From Ogataea parapolymorpha DL-1 (lineage: Eukaryota > Ascomycota > Pichiomycetes > Pichiales > Pichiaceae), in the NCBI RefSeq assembly GCF_000187245.1, contig NC_027861.1:682001-746000 (forward strand): DNA of 64,000 nucleotides, read 5' to 3'. The notes beneath the pieces were generated by a model. It had not been told where the DNA came from. It saw nothing but the letters and a program-made list of their open reading frames with translations, and searched no databases. Made by a program: the position numbers and the translations under genes. Below are positions 17,528-25,749 of this stretch, piece by piece. Position 1 is the stretch's first letter; each line of letters starts with the position of its first letter.

Positions 17528-19978
17528 TTAGAAATCCAGTAGCTTCATCACCAGGTACCCGACCGAGACCACCACGACGTAGCAGAAGAGTGATGATGGA
17601 ACACCAATTTTTATAAACGTGGACACAGTCAGGTACGGGTTGCCGACACTGTCTCTGAGGCCAATGGCGGTCACGTTGGGGAAGCCTGACGTGGGCAGCC
17701 CCATGGCGGAGGAGCAGAGCAGGGCGGTGGCCATGATGAGCAAGTTTGGATGTGGATCTGGGAGAGATCTTCCGATTTCGGCTATTAGTGGGACGATAAT
17801 GAGAGCTGCGACCGTATGCGACACAAACGTAGCCATGACAAGCACAATGATGCCAAACAGACACAGAACAGTGAACAGGGCCGAGCCTTCAAGTTTGGCC
17901 TGGATTGCTTCGGCAATGGTCCTCAGCAGTCCAGAAACAGTGACAGCCTTCCCTAGGGCAAGGCCTCCCATTGCAAGCATGACAATTGTCCATGGATAGT
18001 TGTTAAAGTCATCTGGAGACAGAATTCCCGGAGCGTAGAAGGCCACCATGGAGGCCACCGCGATCATTCCCATGTCTCCCACGATTGGTTCGAAAAAGGA
18101 TGCTCCGCACCAAAGAATGATTGTGGCAAGAGACACAGTGAGCACATAGAAGTGCTTATGGGCGAACTTCTCATCTGTCGACCGGATAGGAACGATGGTG
18201 GCATCTCTGAAGTCCATCATGAACATAATGTAGATGAATATCAGAACCAGACCGCAAGTACACACGGGAACGGACACGGCAAACCATTGCAGCCAATTAG
18301 GAGCTGGGTCCATGCTCTGCAACGCCACCACATTTTGCGGACTGGCGATCGGACTGGCCATTCCGGCAACGTTGGACGCCAACGCGATACCGATCACCAG
18401 GGCCTCTGCAAACTGCGAGCCTTCGGGCAATGTGTTGAGCACGGGCTGAATAACAGAGAGCATGAGCACTGGCGCCGCAACGTTGGAAATAAATGCCGAC
18501 ACAACCGTCGACACACACATGATCGACAGCAGCACGTAGGCCGGTTTTTGAGGCACTTTTGACAAAATAAAAGTGCATGCTATTTTATCCAGATTGTACT
18601 TGGAGAGAGCGGCAGCCAGCGTGAAGCCGCCCAGAAGAAGCATGATAATCGGCGACCACATGGCAGAACAGATAAACTTGGATGCGTCTACAGCTCGCAA
18701 AGGCTCACCGGAGTCGGGATCGACCAGAGTTCTCAGCACCACGATCAGAAATGGAAGTAGTAGAGAGGTGGTGAAAAGAGGAATGGCCTCTGTTGCCCAG
18801 AGTAGAGAAGCGCACACAAGCACTGCAAAGCAGTTTTTCTGCTGCTCGTCCTGTAATGGCGAGAAAATCAGTAACGTGATTGTGACCATTGCGATCAACA
18901 ACGCCTTGAGACCGTTACCGGTCAAAATAGGAGTGGGAATGCTAATCTTGCGTCCGGCTCCAAGATAAATATCAATTTTCTCCACCGGAACAATAACTGA
19001 ATCCACCATGTTCGGCTTCTGGACCCTGGCTGCTTGGGCTTTCCGCTCCATGCCAATCATGTTCCGCCAGACTGTGTTTCGTTCCCAGACAATGTACTCT
19101 CTCAGGTTGGACTTGAGCTCGTCCTTGGCCTGCTCCTCGTTGCCGTGCGTGAACACCGAGTACAGCTTGATGATACCCGCGAGACGGACGTTGAGCTCAT
19201 CCATGGCTTCTGGCCTGAAAACGTGGTACTCATGACTATTTTCAAGCTTATCCATGTACTCGTCCCTGATTTTCGTGTGCAACGTTTTATCGAACTTTTT
19301 CAGGGCCTTGCCGAAACCGATCTTGTTGAGCTCAACGTAGCTTTTCAGTTCCGAGAGAAGAACAAACATGTCGGCCAACGGTTTTCTTTTTTCCACCTTG
19401 AGAGCCTCCAAAAAGCTGAGGTTGAAGTCGTCGTCGTCAAAAAGGATTTGCGACCTGCGGTGGGCCATCTCGCTTGAATTTTTGTCTGGCTCGCGCGACG
19501 TGAAGGCAACCTCGTTGCTGGCACTGCCCAGAGCATTCTGCGAAGTTACAGGCTCAATATCTGGAGCAGGCCCCGATGCAGGCGTCTCATCGGTGAACTT
19601 GCCGGGCCTTAAGGAGTCCAGAATTTGTCTGAGTCGGTGTCTCTGCTCTATGTCGGCCAGATTCTGCGGAAACTCGCGTTCAAACTCTTCCACCTCGTCG
19701 ATCAGGTTCTCGTAGCTGGCCAGGGCCTCTTTCTCCTTGATCTGGAAAAAACTGTTGATTTTGGCGGCCTCTTTGTCGAGAGCTTTAATAAAAACATTGA
19801 TCGGACTCGACTCCTCGTCCACAGCGGTGAACGGAAGTGCTTCCGGATCCGTAAAATTCAATGTTTCGGCATATTCACGTTGGAGCGAGTATATTAGCTT
19901 CTTGAGGCCAGAATAGTTGATATACTTCGAAGACCACTCGGGAACAGCGTTGAACTGAAGCGAATGCGAGAACTTCAT
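17528..19978 (-). CDS. PHO91: SPX-domain phosphate transporter, Pho91-like
   Basis: The 816-residue protein has an N-terminal SPX domain ('MKFSHSLQFNAVPEWSSKYI', 'YSGLKKLIYSLQ', basic cluster 'ELNKIGFGKALKKFDK' near residue 230), which senses inositol pyrophosphates. About ten membrane segments of the Na+/sulphate-type (DASS) symporter family follow, from about residue 360. Signature parts are 'ATEAIPLFTTSLLLPF', 'NVAGMASPIASPQNVVALQ' and 'FVSHTVAALIIVPLI'. Among yeast low-affinity phosphate carriers the SPX start and 'WATEAIPLF.TSLL.PFL' are closest to Pho91, the vacuolar phosphate exporter, rather than the plasma-membrane Pho87/Pho90; this choice is from remembered similarity. Divergent from the 58-codon gene, with 399 bp between starts. 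Confidence 0.8.
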   Translation of the reverse strand: MKFSHSLQFNAVPEWSSKYINYSGLKKLIYSLQREYAETLNFTDPEALPFTAVDEESSPINVFIKALDKEAAKINSFFQIKEKEALASYENLIDEVEEFEREFPQNLADIEQRHRLRQILDSLRPGKFTDETPASGPAPDIEPVTSQNALGSASNEVAFTSREPDKNSSEMAHRRSQILFDDDDFNLSFLEALKVEKRKPLADMFVLLSELKSYVELNKIGFGKALKKFDKTLHTKIRDEYMDKLENSHEYHVFRPEAMDELNVRLAGIIKLYSVFTHGNEEQAKDELKSNLREYIVWERNTVWRNMIGMERKAQAARVQKPNMVDSVIVPVEKIDIYLGAGRKISIPTPILTGNGLKALLIAMVTITLLIFSPLQDEQQKNCFAVLVCASLLWATEAIPLFTTSLLLPFLIVVLRTLVDPDSGEPLRAVDASKFICSAMWSPIIMLLLGGFTLAAALSKYNLDKIACTFILSKVPQKPAYVLLSIMCVSTVVSAFISNVAAPVLMLSVIQPVLNTLPEGSQFAEALVIGIALASNVAGMASPIASPQNVVALQSMDPAPNWLQWFAVSVPVCTCGLVLIFIYIMFMMDFRDATIVPIRSTDEKFAHKHFYVLTVSLATIILWCGASFFEPIVGDMGMIAVASMVAFYAPGILSPDDFNNYPWTIVMLAMGGLALGKAVTVSGLLRTIAEAIQAKLEGSALFTVLCLFGIIVLVMATFVSHTVAALIIVPLIAEIGRSLPDPHPNLLIMATALLCSSAMGLPTSGFPNVTAIGLRDSVGNPYLTVSTFIKIGVPSSLFCYVVVVSVGYLVMKLLDF

Positions 19979-20310
19979 AGCTGCGACGCGGCTCTGGGTG
20001 TAGGGATGTGGTGCTGGAACACGATCAAATGCAAGGTCCTGTAGAGGGATTTGCTCAAAGGATTGATGCGGGCCGGAAATGGTGGGAAGTGGCTTTGTGC
20101 AGATAGTGGTCGGATGAAACGATCAATAGAAAGCCATAAAGATAGCAAGCAGAGTGCGTGAAATTCGCAATAGCACACGCACAGGAAGTTATTGTGCTGG
20201 TTAGTGAGTTTATCAATTAAAATGGCGGGCTTTACCCATCGCGACGCACACCCGTACACCGCAAGAAACTGGAGTAGCTGCAAGCAAGCATGCGTGGCGA
20301 CGTTGCTGTC

Positions 20311-20341
20311 AGGGGAGGAGATGGGAGACGAGGGTATATAA
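20311..20341 (+). promoter_or_regulatory. AGGGG stress element and TATA box of the 58-codon gene
   Basis: An AGGGG pentamer (stress response element core, Msn2/4-type) lies at 20311-20315 and a TATATAA box at 20335-20341, 36 bp before the ATG at 20378. The 399-bp interval 19979-20377 is otherwise free of features and is shared with PHO91, which reads away on the other strand. Sites are seen directly; stress regulation is inferred. Confidence 0.5.
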
Positions 20342-20377
20342 GGGCACTACGGTGCTCTTGGTAATTGACTACACAAC

Positions 20378-20554
20378 ATGCAAAAAGGAGAAGAATTTGC
20401 AGACAAAGCGAAGAACTCGGTGAAAAACGAGGGAAAGACTGACAGTGGCCGTCTGGACAATCTCAAACAGGCCGCCTCGGATGCGTACCAGGACCTCCAA
20501 AACAAGGACTACAAGGGTGCTGCCGAGAAGATCCAGAACCAGATCAAAAAGTGA
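20378..20554 (+). CDS. Small hydrophilic (LEA/CsbD-like) protein, 58 residues
   Basis: This short gene starts at ATG 20378, immediately after a strong TATA box, and stops at TGA 20552-20554. Its product begins 'MQKGEEFADKAKNSVKNEGK' and is rich in Lys, Gln, Asp, Asn and Ala, with almost no large hydrophobic residues except scattered Leu, Tyr and Ile. It has an alternating Lys/Asp amphipathic-helix pattern ('KQAASDAYQDLQNKDYKGAAEKIQ'). That composition is typical of hydrophilins, LEA-like and CsbD-like stress proteins, but I cannot assign a named family member. G/C-rich third positions like the neighbours and a promoter with AGGGG support a real, probably stress-induced gene. No signal peptide or membrane segment. 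It is easily missed because of its length. Confidence 0.65.
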   Translation: MQKGEEFADKAKNSVKNEGKTDSGRLDNLKQAASDAYQDLQNKDYKGAAEKIQNQIKK

Positions 20555-20658
20555 TGAACCATATAAGCATTCAGTATGAAATTATTTAAATTATTTTTTT
20601 TGCTCATTTATTGTAGTACTACGGGCCTATATACTGTATTTGGCAATGTACACGTCTC

Positions 20659-21810
20659 TTATGCCAGCTGGGCACCTTCGATTGGGTTTCCATTGGCATC
20701 CATCATTCCGTTTTGCATCATCATCACTTCTTCAGAGCCAGCAAACTCCAGAGACAGACCGCAGCCGATATTGGCTGTGTTCTTGATCTGGTCGATGGTG
20801 GCACTAAACAGCAGTCCGACCGTTGGCAGGACTCTATGTTCGAGCATGAACGAAACCTGGCCCTTGGAGTCCACTTGGCCCCTATAGATAGACTGTCTGA
20901 ACTCGTATTTGGCACCAATGGTGGTGTTTGCGTCGACGACGGTCTGGTAAACCGGCTGCATCAGCTCGTTCAGAGTTGGCTGCATGCCTGCTTGCACAGT
21001 GGTTTCGATACCGGCCTCGACGTTCTTGGCAACCTTTCTCCAGAAAGAGGCCACCAAGGCACCTTGGGCCTGCAACTGAGCAGAAGCAATCCAGTCGCCA
21101 GCGTTGTATCTTCCGACAAACGACAGAGCCGCGTCACCTGGAACACCTGGCTGGAGCGAGGAGTAGACCGATTCCATACCGAGCGACAGCTTTGGAGTGA
21201 TGCTCTGCAAAATGGAGCCAACCATCACACCTTTGTATGAGTCTTCCAAAAAGTTAGGATTCAGGGTCTTGAAGTTCAAAGAGAAGTCGTTGGCCTGGTA
21301 GTCGTGCTCGATCTGGCACATTGGCTGCTGGCCGTGGGCCAGCTGGAAAGTCAGCTTCGAGGTGCTGTGCTTGTCCCAGCTGTGGTTGAATCTTCCTGTC
21401 AGAGAGAACTCGTTGTCAATGGTACCCTGGAAGAAAGTCTTCTCGTTACCGACCATGGCCGTGAAAGAATATGCTGGGAGCTGGCCGCCGATCGAGAGAC
21501 CGTGCGAGACCTGGAAAATGGGGTTCATGGCGAAAGTCTTGCTGATGTCGGCTCTCAGTCCACTGAATTGCATCTGGTTCAAAAACACATCCTTAGCAAC
21601 CTCCTTGTTGATGTTCTCCATCGTTCCAGGGTTGATCAGGTCCAAAGATTGTCTGTGTTGTTGAATAGACCTGGCGACGTTGTTGACAAAGGTGAACATT
21701 GGGTTCGATGACCAAAACCCGTCTCTCTGTTCCTCATGCGCATTGCCGAGATTCGGAACCGGGGCCAGACTCTTGCTGAGCTCGCCCATGCTCATTTGTG
21801 GTGCTGCCAT
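20659..21810 (-). CDS. TOM40: Mitochondrial import pore Tom40
   Basis: The 383-residue protein is Tom40, the 19-stranded beta-barrel of the TOM complex through which nearly all nuclear-encoded mitochondrial proteins cross the outer membrane. Family blocks include 'NPMFTFVNNVARSIQQHRQSLDLINPGT', 'GLRADISKTFAMNPIFQVSHGLSIG', 'ANDFSLNFKTLNPNF' and 'SKGQVSFMLEHRVLPTVGLLFSATIDQ', the last being the beta-signal region near the C-terminus that directs sorting by the SAM complex. Length is close to S. cerevisiae Tom40 (387). ATG at 21810. MED9 lies upstream on the same strand, 130 bp away. Confidence 0.97.
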   Translation of the reverse strand: MAAPQMSMGELSKSLAPVPNLGNAHEEQRDGFWSSNPMFTFVNNVARSIQQHRQSLDLINPGTMENINKEVAKDVFLNQMQFSGLRADISKTFAMNPIFQVSHGLSIGGQLPAYSFTAMVGNEKTFFQGTIDNEFSLTGRFNHSWDKHSTSKLTFQLAHGQQPMCQIEHDYQANDFSLNFKTLNPNFLEDSYKGVMVGSILQSITPKLSLGMESVYSSLQPGVPGDAALSFVGRYNAGDWIASAQLQAQGALVASFWRKVAKNVEAGIETTVQAGMQPTLNELMQPVYQTVVDANTTIGAKYEFRQSIYRGQVDSKGQVSFMLEHRVLPTVGLLFSATIDQIKNTANIGCGLSLEFAGSEEVMMMQNGMMDANGNPIEGAQLA

Positions 21811-21940
21811 TCTGTATACCTATGTATTTACAAGATTCTCAGCAACCTGAATTATTCGTCAAGTGGAAAAAAATTTGACGAAAATTGTTCGTCCCCAACA
21901 TCTGTGCACCTGCAATATTACATAACGCAGGGGCCTGTGG

Positions 21941-22491
21941 CTACTCGTCTATTTCCATTTTATCGCCCGCGATTGGCCTACCCGTGCCGAACTTCGCCTC
22001 AATCTCCTCACTGAACCGCTTCAACAGCTCTTGTTTCGCGCCGATCCGTTTCTTCATCTCCTCCATCTTCTGGATCCGGCTCTCTGTAGACTCGTCCAGG
22101 CCTTCTATTTGGTTCAGCAGCGACCTGAACTTGTTCAGCCTTGTTTTGATTCTTCCTGTCTGAAGGGTTAGATGTCGGGAAAACCGATTCTCTTGATACT
22201 TACCGCGTTGTCGAAGTCTTTCGGAGAAATCTTGCCTGCCTTGAGATTCTCAATCAAGTCCAGCAAAAGCGGGAGCAGATCCATGTTGCGCAATTCCTCC
22301 AGCGCGCGTGCCTCGTTGTTGAGCTGTTCGTATTCATCGATCTCTTTTTTCAACGAGCTGGAATGATCCATGGCAGCAAACACAGGTGTGTTGGTGTCCG
22401 ACTCCGTCTTCAAGGCTGCTTTGAAACCGGGCGTCGATAGGTTCTCCGGAGACCCAGACGCTCTAGACAACCCAGAAAGCCCCGTCGACAT
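21941..22491 (-). CDS. MED9: Mediator subunit 9 (Med9/Cse2), two exons with a 44-nt intron
   Basis: Exon 1 is 22491-22204 and exon 2 is 22159-21941 (minus strand). The intron 22203-22160 starts GTAAGT, has a branch-like TCTAAC and ends CTTCAG. Splicing is in phase and replaces an early stop, giving 168 residues. Without splicing, translation would stop 12 codons into the intron. The C-terminal region 'LLPLLLDLIENLKAGKISPKDFDNA' joined to 'TGRIKTRLNKFRSLLNQIEG' is the Med9 (CSE2) domain: an amphipathic helix then a coiled coil. Med9 sits in the Mediator middle module, linking activators to RNA polymerase II. The frame runs upstream to a GTG at 22521; ATG 22491 ('MSTGLSGLSRASG') is chosen. It lies between INP1 and TOM40, all on the minus strand. 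Confidence 0.78.
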
Positions 22492-22579
22492 CTCGTAAGC
22501 GGCTAATATGCTATCGTTCACTAAGCGTACACTATGCTATAAAGAATAATTATTTTTTGCGACGGCCCCGTCGATCGAC

Positions 22580-23797
22580 TCACCACCCAAACACTCGCGT
22601 GCTCCAGGGTCTGGCAGAAGCGGGCTTCAGAAGCTGCATCGAGCGCGAGCCCTTCAGGATGCTAGCTCCGTTTTTCTCGCCGGTTTCGTCCTCCTCTTTC
22701 AAAAAACCCATGTCGAAGTCCAAGCTTGAAATGCTGACATCGCACTCTTTGAACGTCAACGAGTACCTTTTGTTGAGTGTGCGAGCCCTGCCGTCGCCTT
22801 CAAAAGACATAATGGTGCTGGAATTGACTGTAGACTCGTTCTCGTCTGTCGTTGCCTTCTCCAGTTTGTCGTCTTTGTCCTCCTCGTCAGAGTCCAGCTG
22901 GAACCGATCCAGAACAGAGTCCAAAGACGACGACACGGATTTTAGCTTGATCGGCGTTGGGTGTTTCAAAAAATCGGCCTCGCTTGTTTCGATGTCTTTG
23001 CCCAAATTGAAACACGCTATTGTTGAGTTCAATGAGGACATCGAATGCGACGGACTCAGCGGCTCGGACGGCACATTATCCTCAACAGGCTGTTCGCTTG
23101 GCTGCTCAGCCGCTTCCTCTGCATCCGGTGGATCACACATGGTACAAAAATGGCAAATCCCCCTGAAAACTGAGTCCAGTTGCGCTATGGTTGCTGCATC
23201 CTCGGTGAATAACGTGATCTTCCAATATCGCTCGGGGTTGTACAATGGGATGATGAACGAGCTTGCACTGATTTTCAGCACCTTGAGCCGTGGCATGATC
23301 GGATAAACAACCGAGCCGCATGACAAATAGGTGATGCTCTTGTTTTGAATCTGGTAAATTTCAAACTGTCCATGGCCAAGAATGTTCCCGCTTCGTCCTG
23401 GCTGAAATTGGTCGGTCGCAGACTCGTTTATTCGCGACAACTCGTAAAGCGTAATTTTCGCCGACGGATGCGAAAACAGGGTGCTGCGCTCATCCTCGCC
23501 CAATTCCTCAGATAGTTCCTGGTGGCTCTTCTTGTTTTTCTTGCTGAAAAGAGACTGGAATCGAGCTCTGGAAGAAGGCCGATCGGCGCGTTTTCGCGGC
23601 GACCGTCGCACTATGTCCCGCACGCGCCGCTTGGCAGACTGGCCGGCGTCGTCATGGCCGTGTGCGTCGCTTTTGTTGAGCTCGTGTTGGAATTTCAATA
23701 TAAGCGACTCTGTCAGACTCACTGTCTCTGGGTCAGAGGGAGGCTTTAAGACAGGAGCCATCTGTAGAGAGGCTACTGAGTGTGGTGGAGGGTTCAT
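22580..23797 (-). CDS. INP1: Inheritance of peroxisomes protein 1 (Inp1)
   Basis: The 405-residue protein matches yeast Inp1, which tethers peroxisomes to the mother-cell cortex through Pex3 so that some are retained at division. The conserved PH-like centre spans roughly residues 110-220: 'TLYELSRINE', 'GHGQFEIYQIQNKSITYLSCGSVVYPIMPRLKVLKIS' and 'FIIPLYNPERYWKITL'. The flanks are disordered, Ser/Glu-rich and poorly conserved, as in the family. Length is close to S. cerevisiae Inp1 (420). ATG at 23797; a second Met occurs at residue 13. It is divergent from PYK1 across 304 bp. Peroxisome genes are expected to be important in a methylotroph. Confidence 0.8.
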   Translation of the reverse strand: MNPPPHSVASLQMAPVLKPPSDPETVSLTESLILKFQHELNKSDAHGHDDAGQSAKRRVRDIVRRSPRKRADRPSSRARFQSLFSKKNKKSHQELSEELGEDERSTLFSHPSAKITLYELSRINESATDQFQPGRSGNILGHGQFEIYQIQNKSITYLSCGSVVYPIMPRLKVLKISASSFIIPLYNPERYWKITLFTEDAATIAQLDSVFRGICHFCTMCDPPDAEEAAEQPSEQPVEDNVPSEPLSPSHSMSSLNSTIACFNLGKDIETSEADFLKHPTPIKLKSVSSSLDSVLDRFQLDSDEEDKDDKLEKATTDENESTVNSSTIMSFEGDGRARTLNKRYSLTFKECDVSISSLDFDMGFLKEEDETGEKNGASILKGSRSMQLLKPASARPWSTRVFGW

Positions 23798-24053
23798 GGG
23801 TGGCTCAACCGGTCAAAAAGCAAAGGTGCACGGCCGTTCGTTATTGTTTATGTGGGTACGCGATAAATAAAAAATAAAACTATCGGCTAAGGGGGTGACA
23901 TAAGCGATTAACAAACTGCTTAGGCTCGGCAACCTGGGCGTGCACGGATGTCGTCGGAGTGCAATTTTCCAGCGGACCAAAGATCACCAGGAAAAAAATG
24001 ACCCAATATGGGCGGTGCCAGGGTGTTGGCAACCGGCTGCAAAATAGTCCGAC

Positions 24054-24060
24054 TATATAA
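24054..24060 (+). promoter_or_regulatory. TATA box of PYK1
   Basis: TATATAA lies 41 bp before the PYK1 ATG (24102), within the 304-bp INP1-PYK1 divergent interval (23798-24101). Pyrimidine/G-rich sequence surrounds it, as expected for a strong glycolytic promoter. I could not identify definite Rap1 or Gcr1 sites. Confidence 0.55.
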
Positions 24061-24101
24061 AGGGGGGGATACATCCTGTCTAAAATTTGCATATTTCCAA
24101 A

Positions 24102-25625
24102 ATGAGCTCCCAGACACAATCCAAACTCGGATGGCTTACCAGCCTCGACGTCTCTTCCACCCCAGACAAGAGCTTTAGACGCTCGTCTATCATCGGTACA
24201 ATTGGTCCTAAAACCAACAGTGCTGAGATGCTGGTGAAGCTCAGAAAGGCAGGCTTGAACATCGTGAGGATGAACTTTTCCCACGGTTCGTACGAATATC
24301 ACCAGTCTGTCATTGACAATGCCAGAGAGTCCGAGAGAATATATCCGGGCAGACCGCTGGCTATTGCGCTGGATACCAAGGGCCCTGAAATCAGAACCGG
24401 AACAACGAGGGACGGCAAAGATTATCCAATTGACCCTAACCACGAGATGATTTTCACCACGGACGACAAGTACAAGGAGGCCTCTGATGACAAGTTGATG
24501 TACATCGACTACAAGAACATCACCAAGGTGATTGAGGCCGGCAAAATCATCTACGTCGACGACGGAGTCCTGTCGTTCGAAGTGCTCGAAGTTGTTGATG
24601 ACAAGACTCTGAGGGTCAAGTCGATCAACGCCGGTAAGATCTGTTCCCACAAGGGTGTGAACCTGCCAAACACCGACGTCGACCTGCCAGCGCTGTCCGA
24701 GAAGGACAAGGCGGACCTCAGATTTGGTGTCAAGAACAAGGTCCACATGGTGTTTGCCTCATTCATCAGATCCGCCAACGACGTGAGAGAAATCAGAAAG
24801 GTTCTTGGAGAGGACGGTAAGGACATCCAGATCATCTCCAAGATCGAGAATCAGCAGGGTGTGAACAACTTCGATGACATTCTCGCCGAGACCGACGGTG
24901 TCATGGTCGCCAGAGGAGACCTGGGTATCGAGATTCCTGCTCCACAGGTGTTTGTTGTTCAAAAACAGCTGATCGCCAAGTGCAACCTGGCCGGAAAGCC
25001 AGTCATCTGTGCTACACAAATGCTTGAGTCGATGACATACAACCCAAGACCAACCAGAGCCGAGGTTTCTGACGTTGGTAACGCCATCTTGGACGGTGCC
25101 GACTGTGTCATGTTGTCAGGAGAAACCGCCAAGGGTAATTATCCACTGGAAGCCGTGTCCATGATGCATCACACCTGTTTGATTGCTGAAAAGGCTCTTC
25201 CATACTACACGAGCTTCTCCGAACTTAGAGACCTTACTCCTAAGCCATGCTCGACCCCAGAGACCATCGCCATTGCCGCCGCCTCATCTGCGTTTGATCA
25301 GGGCGCCAAGGTCGTGATTGTCCTGTCCACCTCCGGAACCACCGCCAGACTCGTTTCCAAGTACAGACCTAACTGTCCGATCATCATGGTCACCAGAAAC
25401 CCAACTTCTGCCAGATACTGCCACCTGTATAGAGGCGTGTATCCATTTGTCTATGAAGATCCACGCAACGAGAACTGGATCCAGGACATCGAGAACAGAC
25501 TCCAGTTCGGTATCAAGCATGCTATCGATCTTGGTCTTCTGGCCAGAGGCGAGACTGTCGTTTGTATCCAGGGCCACACCAGAGGTATTGGCCACTCCAA
25601 TACCATGAGGGTCCTGATTGCCTAA
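24102..25625 (+). CDS. PYK1: Pyruvate kinase
   Basis: The 507-residue protein is pyruvate kinase (CDC19 in S. cerevisiae), which makes pyruvate and ATP from phosphoenolpyruvate in the cytosol. Motifs in order: '[16 protein letters not shown]', '[17 protein letters not shown]', '[12 protein letters not shown]', '[17 protein letters not shown]' with the catalytic Lys, '[17 protein letters not shown]' and '[34 protein letters not shown]'. The C-terminal allosteric domain has '[24 protein letters not shown]'. The frame opens upstream at a TTG; ATG 24102 gives '[15 protein letters not shown]', as in yeast enzymes. Codon choice is strongly biased (AGA for Arg, GGT, AAG), fitting high expression. 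The CTG at 24921-24923 encodes the invariant Leu of 'GDLGIEIP'. Confidence 0.97.
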   Translation: MSSQTQSKLGWLTSLDVSSTPDKSFRRSSIIGTIGPKTNSAEMLVKLRKAGLNIVRMNFSHGSYEYHQSVIDNARESERIYPGRPLAIALDTKGPEIRTGTTRDGKDYPIDPNHEMIFTTDDKYKEASDDKLMYIDYKNITKVIEAGKIIYVDDGVLSFEVLEVVDDKTLRVKSINAGKICSHKGVNLPNTDVDLPALSEKDKADLRFGVKNKVHMVFASFIRSANDVREIRKVLGEDGKDIQIISKIENQQGVNNFDDILAETDGVMVARGDLGIEIPAPQVFVVQKQLIAKCNLAGKPVICATQMLESMTYNPRPTRAEVSDVGNAILDGADCVMLSGETAKGNYPLEAVSMMHHTCLIAEKALPYYTSFSELRDLTPKPCSTPETIAIAAASSAFDQGAKVVIVLSTSGTTARLVSKYRPNCPIIMVTRNPTSARYCHLYRGVYPFVYEDPRNENWIQDIENRLQFGIKHAIDLGLLARGETVVCIQGHTRGIGHSNTMRVLIA

Positions 25626-25749
25626 GGGTACAAGACATTAATATATAAATTAAGGAACCTTAAAACGCTTTCAGAGTAAAGGATTAAAATAGCTTGAGCT
25701 GCTCGGCTGTGTCTATTTATTTGGTCACCCGTAAAAAAATTAAATTACC

